Source: CAMTVQ01 sp947085255
Lineage (GTDB): Bacteria; Bacteroidota; Bacteroidia; Sphingobacteriales; Sphingobacteriaceae
Assembly: GCA_947085255.1 (NCBI GenBank)
Contig: CAMTVQ010000009.1
Location: 186,001-250,000 of the forward strand
Direction: 5' to 3'
DNA length: 64,000 bases
Shown: in pieces, positions 1 to 7,414 of the stretch
Position numbering within the stretch: position 1 is the first letter of the stretch
Layout of the letters: the number at the start of each line of letters is the position of its first letter
Program-made: the position numbers and the translations under genes
Notes under the pieces: generated by a model
What the model saw: the letters and a program-made list of their open reading frames with translations, nothing else
The model's database searches: none
What the model was told of the DNA's origin: nothing

Positions 1-321
1 GGAAAAGGAAAGGCGTTTGAACTAATTACCACAGCAGATATGCTTTCGGCGGCCGATGCCTTAGCGTTGGGTTTGGTAAACCATGTAACTACGCAAGAAG
101 AGTTACTATCTAAGTGCCAAGAAATTGCAAATAAAATAATTAGCAAATCGCCTGTAGCCATTTCGGCTGCTATGCGTGCTATTAATGCCAACTATACGGA
201 TGGGGTAAACGGTTTCGAAACTGAGATTACCGAATTTGGCAATTGCTTTGGCACCCCTGATTTTAAGGAGGGTACCTCTGCTTTTCTTGAAAAAAGAAAA
301 CCAGATTTTAACAAGCAGTAA
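1..321 (+). CDS. Enoyl-CoA hydratase/isomerase family protein, C-terminal part
   Basis: The reading frame is open from base 1, so the 5' end lies outside the window; about 106 residues are visible. They match the C-terminal third of the crotonase fold: a segment that begins ITTADMLSAADALALGLVN, typical of the helix after the oxyanion-hole domain, then the trimerisation helices and a terminal PDFKEGTSAFLEKRKPDF, the classic crotonase ending (EGxxAFxEKRxPxF). The family hydrates trans-2-enoyl-CoA in fatty-acid beta-oxidation or related CoA pathways; the catalytic glutamates are not in view, so the exact substrate cannot be named. An acyl-CoA dehydrogenase lies far away at 47005-48144. Confidence 0.9.
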   Translation, partial: GKGKAFELITTADMLSAADALALGLVNHVTTQEELLSKCQEIANKIISKSPVAISAAMRAINANYTDGVNGFETEITEFGNCFGTPDFKEGTSAFLEKRKPDFNKQ

Positions 322-398
322 AGAAAATAGTGTGTAGATATTCATCTTTAGAACAGTTCTAAATTTAAGGATATTTAGAGGCATACGCGTTAATTAGA

Positions 399-406
399 TA
401 GATTTG
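399..406 (+). promoter_or_regulatory. Candidate -7 box (TAGATTTG) for sdhC
   Basis: TAGATTTG fits the Bacteroidota -7 consensus TAnnTTTG and lies 25 nt before the sdhC start codon. I see no clear TTG about 20 nt upstream, so the assignment is tentative. Confidence 0.4.
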
Positions 407-431
407 TTCCGTTTATAAATAGATAGCATTC

Positions 432-1112
432 ATGAGTAATTCATCCAACGCATTTAATACATCAATAGGCAAAAAAGTAATAATGGGTATTACCGGATTG
501 TTTCTTATCACCTTTCTTATCGTTCATGCGGGCATAAATGCCCTAATATATTCCAATGATGGCGGCTTATTGTTCAATATTGGTGCACATTTTATGGCTA
601 CCAATTTTGCTATACGTGCTATGGAAGTGGTATTAATGCTCGGCTTATTGGCACATATTGCACAAGGTTTTCGGTTATGGTTTGCTAATAACCAAGCACG
701 TCCTGTAAAGTACGAGGTTACAGATGGCAAAGCGAATAGCAAATGGTACTCTCGTTCTATGGGTTTATTAGGCACCTTGTTACTTATATTTTTAATTGTA
801 CACTTTGGTCATTTTTGGGTACAGTCACGTTTTGTGGGTTTGCCTACGGTAGATGCTAATGGTCACGAAGATTTATACGCATTGATGTTGGTGGCATTTA
901 AATCAACGATTAATGTAGTGCTTTATACCTTAGCAATGGGGTCACTGGCGTACCATCTTATGCATGGTTTTCAATCGGCATTTCAAACATTAGGCATCAA
1001 TCACAGCAAGTATACGCCGCTAATTAAGGCTGTAGGTTTCTGGTTTTCGGTAGGTATTGCTACGTTATTTGCCAGTATGCCATTGGCTATTTATTTTGAT
1101 TTTATTAAGTAA
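432..1112 (+). CDS. sdhC: Succinate dehydrogenase/fumarate reductase cytochrome b subunit
   Basis: This 226-residue integral membrane protein has about five hydrophobic helices (near residues 15-35, 60-80, 115-135, 155-180, 200-222). It matches the single-polypeptide cytochrome b558 type used by Bacteroidota, where one chain replaces separate SdhC and SdhD. Histidines within the helices (in LIVHAG, LLAHIAQG, LIVHFGHFW, AYHLMHG) are candidate axial ligands for two haems b. It anchors the SdhA/SdhB catalytic dimer and passes electrons to or from menaquinone. It is the first gene of an sdhC-sdhA-sdhB cluster on the same strand. The start is the first in-frame ATG after the candidate promoter. 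Confidence 0.95.
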   Translation: MSNSSNAFNTSIGKKVIMGITGLFLITFLIVHAGINALIYSNDGGLLFNIGAHFMATNFAIRAMEVVLMLGLLAHIAQGFRLWFANNQARPVKYEVTDGKANSKWYSRSMGLLGTLLLIFLIVHFGHFWVQSRFVGLPTVDANGHEDLYALMLVAFKSTINVVLYTLAMGSLAYHLMHGFQSAFQTLGINHSKYTPLIKAVGFWFSVGIATLFASMPLAIYFDFIK

Positions 1113-1135
1113 TATGGGTAGGTTCTACATTTTGT

Positions 1136-1187
1136 GTCATGCTGAGGAACGAAGCATCTAAAGATCCTTCGCGCTGCTCAGGATAAC
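1136..1187. repeat. Dispersed GTCAT-CTGA inverted repeat, copy 1 (sdhC-sdhA gap)
   Basis: Two half-sites face each other. The left reads GTCAT-G-CTGAGGAACGAAG-C-ATC; the right, on the other strand, reads GTTAT-C-CTGAGCAGCGCGAAG-G-ATC. Within each half the base after GTCAT pairs with the base before ATC. The element lies inside the sdh operon and would be transcribed between the sdhC and sdhA coding regions. Confidence 0.85.
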
Positions 1188-1221
1188 AACAAACTATGTT
1201 TCTACAAAAGAATAAAAAATT

Positions 1222-3201
1222 ATGACGAAACTCGATTCAAAAATCCCTGAAGGAAACTTAGCCGAAAAATGGAAGAAATATCAATCATCTGTTTCTTTGG
1301 TAAACCCTGCTAACAAACGTAACCTCGAAATTATAGTAGTAGGTTCGGGTTTGGCAGGTTCTGCTGCAGCGGCATCGTTGGCAGAAATGGGCTATAAAGT
1401 AAAAGTATTTTGTTTTCAAGATTCTGCTCGCCGTGCACACTCTATTGCTGCTCAAGGGGGTATCAACGCTGCTAAAAACTATCAAAATGATGGCGATTCG
1501 GTACACCGCTTATTTTACGATACCATTAAAGGAGGCGATTACCGTGCACGCGAAGCAAACGTACACCGTTTAGCCGAAGTTTCGGGAAGCATTATCGACC
1601 AGTGTGTGGCACAGGGTGTGCCCTTTGCACGCGAATACGGCGGTATGCTTAGCAACCGTTCTTTTGGTGGTACACAAGTACAGCGCACGTTTTATGCTGC
1701 TGGACAAACGGGGCAACAGTTATTGCTAGGCGCTTACAGCGGCTTGCAACGTCAAGTAGGTATGGGTGCGGTACAAATGCATGCTCGCCACGAGATGTTG
1801 GAAGTAGTAACCATTGATGGCAAAGCACGTGGTATTATTGCCCGCGATTTGGTTTCGGGTAAATTAGAGCGCCATTTCGGTCATGCGGTATTATTGTGTA
1901 CTGGTGGTTACGGAAACGTATTTTACCTAAGTACCAATGCGATGGGTAGCAACGTAACAGCAGCATGGAAAGCCCACAAAAGTGGTGCTTTTTTCGGTAA
2001 CCCGTGCTATACCCAAATTCACCCTACTTGTATCCCAGTTTCAGGCGATCATCAATCTAAATTAACCCTTATGTCGGAGTCGTTGCGTAACGACGGCCGT
2101 ATTTGGGTTCCTAAGAAAAAAGACGATAATCGTAAACCACAAGATATTCCAGAAGAAGAACGCGATTATTATTTAGAGCGTCGTTACCCTGCCTTTGGTA
2201 ATCTAGTACCTCGTGATGTAGCTAGTCGTGCTGCTAAAGAGCGTTGCGATGCTGGTTACGGTGTGGGAACTTCTAAAATGGCTGTTTACTTAGACTTTAC
2301 CTTTAACATGGAGCGCTACGGTAAAGTAGAAGCTACCAAAAAAGGACTGAATAACCCAGATAAAGCCACTATTATGGCTTTGGGTAAAGATGTGGTAAAA
2401 GAAAAATACGGCAACTTGTTTGATATGTACAAGCAAATTACCGGCGAAGATCCATACCAAACACCAATGCGTATTTATCCTGCTGTGCATTATACCATGG
2501 GCGGTTTATGGGTAGATTACAACCTAATGACTACCGTACCGGGCTTGTATGCTTTGGGCGAGGCCAATTTCTCTGACCACGGTGCCAACCGTTTAGGTGC
2601 TTCGGCATTAATGCAAGGATTAGCAGATGGTTATTTTGTGATTCCGTATACAATTGGCGCTTACTTATCAAATGAGATTAGCACCAAAGCCATTTCTACC
2701 GACCACGAAGCATTTGTAACGGCAGAGAACAAAGTAAAAGCAGATATCAATCGTTTTCTGAACATAAAAGGAACCAAATCAGTGGATTATTTCCACAAGC
2801 GTTTGGGCAAAATTATGTGGGATAAATGCGGTATGGCGCGTAACGAAAAGGGCTTGAAAGAAGCCATTTCTGAAATTCAAGCATTACGTAAAGAGTTTTG
2901 GTCAGATGTACGTATTCCGGGCGAAGCCAACGAGTTTAACCTTGAATTAGAAAAAGCTGGTCGTGTTGCAGATTTTATTGAATTAGGCGAATTGATGTGT
3001 ATAGATGCCTTGAACCGTAACGAAAGTTGTGGTGGTCACTTCCGCGAAGAATTTCAAACAGAAGAAGGTGAAGCCGAACGCGATGATGAAAAATTTGCAT
3101 ACGTAGCTGCTTGGGAATATAAAGGCGAAAGCAAGTTTGAATTGCATAAGGAAGAATTGAAATACGAAAACATTAAAATAGCAGCGAGAAGTTATAAATA
3201 G
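1222..3201 (+). CDS. sdhA: Succinate dehydrogenase/fumarate reductase flavoprotein subunit
   Basis: At 659 residues this is full length for the Bacteroidota flavoprotein. It has a Rossmann FAD motif (VVGSGLAGSAAAASLAEMG, about residues 40-58) and the SARRAHSIAAQGG segment whose histidine normally carries covalent 8-alpha-histidyl FAD. It also has the substrate-site HPTCIP, HYTMGGLWVDYN and the C-terminal FAD clamp DHGANRLGASALMQGLADG. It interconverts succinate and fumarate on the cytoplasmic face. It sits between sdhC and sdhB, with unusually long gaps (109 and 162 nt) that both hold repeats. fumC, the next TCA enzyme, is encoded at 26786-28183. Confidence 0.98.
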   Translation: MTKLDSKIPEGNLAEKWKKYQSSVSLVNPANKRNLEIIVVGSGLAGSAAAASLAEMGYKVKVFCFQDSARRAHSIAAQGGINAAKNYQNDGDSVHRLFYDTIKGGDYRAREANVHRLAEVSGSIIDQCVAQGVPFAREYGGMLSNRSFGGTQVQRTFYAAGQTGQQLLLGAYSGLQRQVGMGAVQMHARHEMLEVVTIDGKARGIIARDLVSGKLERHFGHAVLLCTGGYGNVFYLSTNAMGSNVTAAWKAHKSGAFFGNPCYTQIHPTCIPVSGDHQSKLTLMSESLRNDGRIWVPKKKDDNRKPQDIPEEERDYYLERRYPAFGNLVPRDVASRAAKERCDAGYGVGTSKMAVYLDFTFNMERYGKVEATKKGLNNPDKATIMALGKDVVKEKYGNLFDMYKQITGEDPYQTPMRIYPAVHYTMGGLWVDYNLMTTVPGLYALGEANFSDHGANRLGASALMQGLADGYFVIPYTIGAYLSNEISTKAISTDHEAFVTAENKVKADINRFLNIKGTKSVDYFHKRLGKIMWDKCGMARNEKGLKEAISEIQALRKEFWSDVRIPGEANEFNLELEKAGRVADFIELGELMCIDALNRNESCGGHFREEFQTEEGEAERDDEKFAYVAAWEYKGESKFELHKEELKYENIKIAARSYK

Positions 3202-3206
3202 TAGTT

Positions 3207-3268
3207 GTCATTCTGAGTGAAGCGAAGAATCTCTAATTGATTAAAGATGCTTCCTGCGTCAGCATGAC
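3207..3268. repeat. Dispersed GTCAT-CTGA inverted repeat, copy 2 (sdhA-sdhB gap)
   Basis: The left half is GTCAT-T-CTGAGTGAAGCGAAG-A-ATC. The right half, on the minus strand, is GTCAT-G-CTGACGCAGGAAG-C-ATC. The closing pairs are T-A and G-C, different from copy 1. It starts 6 nt after the sdhA stop codon. Confidence 0.85.
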
Positions 3269-3320
3269 ATAATGAGGCAAACGCTTCTGTAATACGAATA
3301 AAAGAGATACATACGGATAG

Positions 3321-3362
3321 TTGATTCACTAATCACTATCCACTAATTACTAATCACTAAGG
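3321..3362 (+). repeat. Period-7 array (ACTAATC type) before sdhB
   Basis: Six consecutive 7-mers run TTGATTC, ACTAATC, ACTATCC, ACTAATT, ACTAATC, ACTAAGG and end one base before the sdhB ATG. The array is noncoding and occupies the place where the sdhB ribosome binding site should be. Confidence 0.8.
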
Positions 3363-3363
3363 T

Positions 3364-4131
3364 ATGAGCCACGGAAATATGAATTTGACGCTGAAAATTT
3401 GGAGACAAAAAAACAGCAACGAACGCGGAAAATTTGAAACGTACAAAGTAGCAGGTATATCGCCAGATATGTCGTTCTTAGAAATGTTCGATGTACTAAA
3501 CGAGCAACTAATTACTGAAGGTAAGGATGAGCCTATTGCTTTTGATCATGATTGCCGTGAAGGTATTTGTGGCATGTGCAGTATGTATATCAATGGTCGT
3601 CCGCATGGACCGAACAACGGGGTAACTACCTGCCAGTTGCACATGCGCTCGTTTAAAGATGGCGATACCATTGTAGTAGAGCCTTGGCGCGCTGCAGCCT
3701 TCCCTGTTATAAAAGATTTAGCGGTAGATCGTTCATCGTTTGATCGTATTATGGCTGCTGGAGGATTTATTTCGGTAAATACGGGTAATGCACAAGATGC
3801 CAACTCTTTACCAATTGGTAAAGAAGATGCAGATGAGGCATTTGCCGCTGCTGCTTGTATTGGTTGTGGCGCTTGCGTGGCTGCTTGCAAAAATGCTTCG
3901 GCTATGTTGTTTGTATCAGCTAAAGTTTCTCAATTAGCATTATTACCACAAGGTCAGCCAGAACGCATGCGTAGAGTACAATCTATGGTGGCGCAAATGG
4001 ACAAAGAAGGTTTTGGTAACTGTACCAATACTGGAGCTTGCGAAGCAGAATGCCCGAAAGAAATTTCGTTAACAAATATTGCTCGTATGAACCGCGATTA
4101 TTTATCAGCGAGTTTAGTAGGCAGAGAGTAA
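3364..4131 (+). CDS. sdhB: Succinate dehydrogenase/fumarate reductase iron-sulfur subunit
   Basis: This 255-residue protein carries the three expected clusters. An N-terminal ferredoxin domain holds CREGICGMC plus a later cysteine in TTCQLHM (2Fe-2S). The C-terminal domain holds CIGCGACVAAC (4Fe-4S) and CTNTGACEAECP (3Fe-4S/4Fe-4S ligands). It wires electrons between the SdhA flavin and the SdhC haems. The chosen ATG gives the sequence MSHGNMNLTLKIWRQ, the usual start in this phylum. It is the last gene of the cluster and is followed by a perfect palindromic terminator. Confidence 0.98.
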   Translation: MSHGNMNLTLKIWRQKNSNERGKFETYKVAGISPDMSFLEMFDVLNEQLITEGKDEPIAFDHDCREGICGMCSMYINGRPHGPNNGVTTCQLHMRSFKDGDTIVVEPWRAAAFPVIKDLAVDRSSFDRIMAAGGFISVNTGNAQDANSLPIGKEDADEAFAAAACIGCGACVAACKNASAMLFVSAKVSQLALLPQGQPERMRRVQSMVAQMDKEGFGNCTNTGACEAECPKEISLTNIARMNRDYLSASLVGRE

Positions 4132-4155
4132 TTCCTGTAAATAGAATTGTTATAT

Positions 4156-4191
4156 AAAAGGGGTCTGAAACGTACGTTTCAGACCCCTTTT
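4156..4191. terminator. Bidirectional terminator after sdhB
   Basis: A perfect 36-nt palindrome (18-nt arms, AAAAGGGGTCTGAAACGT and its complement) lies 24 nt after the sdhB stop and 21 nt before the stop of the convergent M1 peptidase gene. The A/T ends provide a U-run in either direction. Confidence 0.9.
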
Positions 4192-4212
4192 ACTTTTACT
4201 TAAAATTGCCTT

Positions 4213-5886
4213 TTAGCGAGGTCCTATTACCCGTGATTTGATGTAGAATGATTTCTCATCTATTCTAAAATCCTCCACGCGCATGTTCGATAAGCGCATG
4301 GTTTTTACCTGTAAATCAGGAGTTACCCAGCCATATTTACCTTTACTGGTAGTTACGCGCATGGGCATATCAAAAAAAGTAACCTCTGTAATCCAGCGGT
4401 ATTTTACAATCAAATCGGTTTTTTCGGGCGTTAATTCTACCTCCAAAATTGGTAAATCCTTAAGGCGTAGATACTGTTTAAATATTTTACTTAAATCTAC
4501 CCCCGATTTTTCGCTCATGTATTTCTCTACAGCTGCCGAGGTGGTAATGCTATGCCTAAACTCCGTAGCTACTCCTTTAATTACAGCAAACCAGATAGAG
4601 TCATTGTTGATTACGTGGCGAATAGTGTTGAGCAGCAAAGCTCCTTTGGGGTACATATCACCCGAACCCTCTTGATTTACATTGTACATGCCAATAATGG
4701 GTTCAGTATTATCTACATTCTTCTTTAATCCATTTAAGTATTTTTGAGAAGACTCTTTGCCATACTCGCACTCTAAGTACAATGCTTCGGCATATTGACC
4801 AAAACCTTCGTGTATCCACATATCAGCAATATCAGCAGTGGTTACGCTATTGCCCCACCATTCGTGTGCTGTTTCGTGTATGATAATGTAATCGAACTTT
4901 AATCCTTCTCCCGTACCCGAAAGATCGGTGCCCAAATACCCGTTTTTAAACCCATTTCCATAAGCTACGGCGCTCTGGTGCTCCATACCTAAATAAGGGG
5001 TTTCTACTAATTTAAATCCATCTCGGTAAAAAGGGTAGGGTCCAAAATACTTTTCGAAACAAGCAAGCATGGGTTTTACCTGTTCAAACTGTACACCAGC
5101 CTTTTCGGCATTATAAGGCATGATGTAATAGTCGAGCGTGAGCGAATCATTCGTGGTGTTTACAAAAGTATCTCTACCTAAGGTGTATTTACCCACATTT
5201 AGGGTTACGCTGTAAGTGTTTATAGGGTAACTGATAAACCATTCTTGGCGAATAGTACTATCACGAAGTACAGTAGTTTTTCGTAAACGACCATTGGATA
5301 CATTGTATAGCCCACGAGGTACAGTTACTTTTAGCAGCATGCTGTCTGGCTCATCACTTTGATGGTCCTTACACGGCCACCAAAGGCTTGCACCTGTTCC
5401 TTGGCAGGCTACGGTTACCCAAGTATTATCTTCTTTGTCTTTTGTCCATACAAAACCACCGTCCCAAGGTGCACGTTTGGCAATTATTGGCGATCCGTAA
5501 TAAAAAACAGCAATTTCTGCAGTATCTCCTTTTTTGAGCACTTCGGGCATTTCTACAAAAACAGCATTACCGTCACGTCTGAAACGTATATTTTGGAATT
5601 TGTAGACTATTTTTTCGATGAGCATATTTTCGAAAAGGTCTATTTGCATCATCTTAAAGTTTTCGGTTACCTTAAAACGAATCATGTTATTGCCAATAAC
5701 ACGCTTTTTAGCCATATCTAAGCGTACGTCTAATTGGTAATAAGTTACGTCGTAGCAGGCACGGGCAGGACTAAGCATTCCACGTAGGGTATCGTTGCGT
5801 GTCAACTTTTTTTTGCCATCCATAAGCTGTGCAGTGGATATAAATGGTAATGTGCAAAAAAGGATAAGCCCAATAATTTTCTTCAT
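4213..5886 (-). CDS. M1 family metallopeptidase (secreted aminopeptidase-like)
   Basis: The 557-residue protein has an N-terminal signal peptide (MKKIIGLILFCTLPFISTAQ) and an M1 beta-sandwich domain, then the gluzincin core: HETAHEWW near residue 336 (two zinc His and the catalytic Glu) and the third zinc ligand in IHEGFGQYAEA. The exopeptidase motif GxMEN appears as GMEHQ (in YLGMEHQS), a variant seen in other Bacteroidota M1 enzymes. It probably trims N-terminal residues from peptides in the periplasm. It is shorter than typical M1 aminopeptidases because the C-terminal helical domain is reduced. It converges on sdhB and shares its terminator. Confidence 0.92.
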   Translation of the reverse strand: MKKIIGLILFCTLPFISTAQLMDGKKKLTRNDTLRGMLSPARACYDVTYYQLDVRLDMAKKRVIGNNMIRFKVTENFKMMQIDLFENMLIEKIVYKFQNIRFRRDGNAVFVEMPEVLKKGDTAEIAVFYYGSPIIAKRAPWDGGFVWTKDKEDNTWVTVACQGTGASLWWPCKDHQSDEPDSMLLKVTVPRGLYNVSNGRLRKTTVLRDSTIRQEWFISYPINTYSVTLNVGKYTLGRDTFVNTTNDSLTLDYYIMPYNAEKAGVQFEQVKPMLACFEKYFGPYPFYRDGFKLVETPYLGMEHQSAVAYGNGFKNGYLGTDLSGTGEGLKFDYIIIHETAHEWWGNSVTTADIADMWIHEGFGQYAEALYLECEYGKESSQKYLNGLKKNVDNTEPIIGMYNVNQEGSGDMYPKGALLLNTIRHVINNDSIWFAVIKGVATEFRHSITTSAAVEKYMSEKSGVDLSKIFKQYLRLKDLPILEVELTPEKTDLIVKYRWITEVTFFDMPMRVTTSKGKYGWVTPDLQVKTMRLSNMRVEDFRIDEKSFYIKSRVIGPR

Positions 5887-5955
5887 ATGTAATCTTTAGT
5901 CAAGCCAAAATACACAAAATGATATGTATTGTACCTGTGTACTGAATGTTTTACG

Positions 5956-6687
5956 CTATGCTATAGCATCATTTATCATGCCTTCTACTTTTTTTATGGC
6001 ATCTTCTGGCAGCATACCAGTGGCGTCAAAAGAAGGTAATACATGCCAATGTAATCGGTGACCAATACCCATTGGAAACTGTCCGTACTTATGTAAATTA
6101 CCCGTCCCTTTAATAGCAATAGGCACTATTAATGCGTTGGGCATATATTTAAGTAAGGTGGTAAGTCCGCCTACAGCAAAAGGCTTTAGTTTACCATCGC
6201 GAGAGCGAGTACCTTCTGGAAAAATACAAGCCGACCATTTATTTTTCTCCAGCTTTTTACCAAAATTAATAAGTGCAGATATGGCTTGTTTGTTGTCCTT
6301 ACGATTTATAAGCACCGACCCTCCATGTTTTAAGTTGTATGAAATGCTAGGAATACCTTTGCCCAATTCTATTTTGGATACAAACTTTACATGGTATTTG
6401 CGCATAAACCAAATAATGCCAATAATATCGTACATGCTTTGATGATTGGCTACTAATATAAGCGAGCGGTTTTCTGGCAAATTTTCACTGTATGTTGCAT
6501 GCGCAGAGCAGCCTATAAGCTTTAGGTTTTGCAATAAAAACCAGTTGAGTAAATCCACCACCTTTTTGTGGGCATTGTATCCACCAAATCGCAGTGCTAG
6601 TACTTGTAGCACATGAAAAATGAGCAAATAAATGCAGAAGAATATAATAAAAATGGGACTAATAATGTAGCTAAGTATACGTTGCAT
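5956..6687 (-). CDS. plsC: 1-acyl-sn-glycerol-3-phosphate acyltransferase
   Basis: The 243-residue protein has an N-terminal membrane helix (residues 5-30) and the acyltransferase motifs NHQSMYD (NHx4D catalytic dyad, near residue 82) and FPEGTRSRDG (glycerol-phosphate binding). It transfers an acyl chain to lysophosphatidic acid to give phosphatidic acid at the inner membrane. Its start codon overlaps the stop of the upstream Nudix gene by one base (TAATG on the minus strand), which indicates translational coupling. Confidence 0.92.
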   Translation of the reverse strand: MQRILSYIISPIFIIFFCIYLLIFHVLQVLALRFGGYNAHKKVVDLLNWFLLQNLKLIGCSAHATYSENLPENRSLILVANHQSMYDIIGIIWFMRKYHVKFVSKIELGKGIPSISYNLKHGGSVLINRKDNKQAISALINFGKKLEKNKWSACIFPEGTRSRDGKLKPFAVGGLTTLLKYMPNALIVPIAIKGTGNLHKYGQFPMGIGHRLHWHVLPSFDATGMLPEDAIKKVEGMINDAIA

Positions 6688-7241
6688 TAGTGTTTTGTAG
6701 TAAAAATTAGTTGAGCTTTAAGTAGTGCTACAACGGTTATCGAATCGGTTATTTCTCCACTTAGCACCATTTGATAGGCGTCGCTAAGATGTATTTTTTT
6801 TAAAGCTAAATCTTCGGTTTCTTCAGGTTCGGCTTCATGTTGAGTAAGTCCTTGGGCTAGGTAAATAATTGCCAGTTCATCCGATACAGAGTTGCTAAGA
6901 TGTAATCGCTGTATCTCAGTCCATTTTTCGGCTTTTAGGCCTGTTTCTTCCAGTAATTCGCGTTGTGCAGAAATCAAAGGATCAGTGTCTAACTTGCCTC
7001 CACCTTCGGGTATTTCCCAACTGTATTGTTTTAGCGGGTACCGGTTTTGACCAACAAGCCAAGTATAACCAGCTTCATCTACTGGAATAATACCTATGGC
7101 TAAATTTTTAAACTGCACAACACCATAAATGCCTTCACCTCCACCTGGATTTATTACTGCATGTTCGGTTACCCTTATCCAAGGGTTGTCGTATTTCTCT
7201 GCAGAAGCAAGTGTTTGCCAATTATTGCCAGTATTGGGCAT
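6687..7241 (-). CDS. Nudix hydrolase, ADP-ribose pyrophosphatase-like
   Basis: The 184-residue protein has a Nudix box in which the catalytic REL-LEETG core is intact, while the first conserved Glu position of the box (G-x5-E) is a Thr (GGGKLDT). The sequence before it (YSWEIPEGGGK) is typical of the ADP-sugar pyrophosphatase branch, so ADP-ribose or a nucleoside diphosphate sugar is the likely substrate. It is translationally coupled to plsC downstream. The substrate is inferred from family only. Confidence 0.85.
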   Translation of the reverse strand: MPNTGNNWQTLASAEKYDNPWIRVTEHAVINPGGGEGIYGVVQFKNLAIGIIPVDEAGYTWLVGQNRYPLKQYSWEIPEGGGKLDTDPLISAQRELLEETGLKAEKWTEIQRLHLSNSVSDELAIIYLAQGLTQHEAEPEETEDLALKKIHLSDAYQMVLSGEITDSITVVALLKAQLIFTTKH

Positions 7242-7414
7242 GTTATTTTTGTGTTAATCTTTTGGAAATACAAAAGTAATAATCTTACTTTAGCGACACC
7301 TAAACATTTTAAATTATGAAAAATTATTTAACGCACAAAGCATCTTTAATCTAAGCGAAGCGTTAATTACTCATTTACACAAATAATACATTCCTCCACT
7401 ATTCCACCTTTAGT

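Noticed and set aside
3546..3890. An open frame of 114 codons opposite sdhB
   Set aside because: It is the antisense shadow of a strongly conserved gene; no ribosome binding site or family match.
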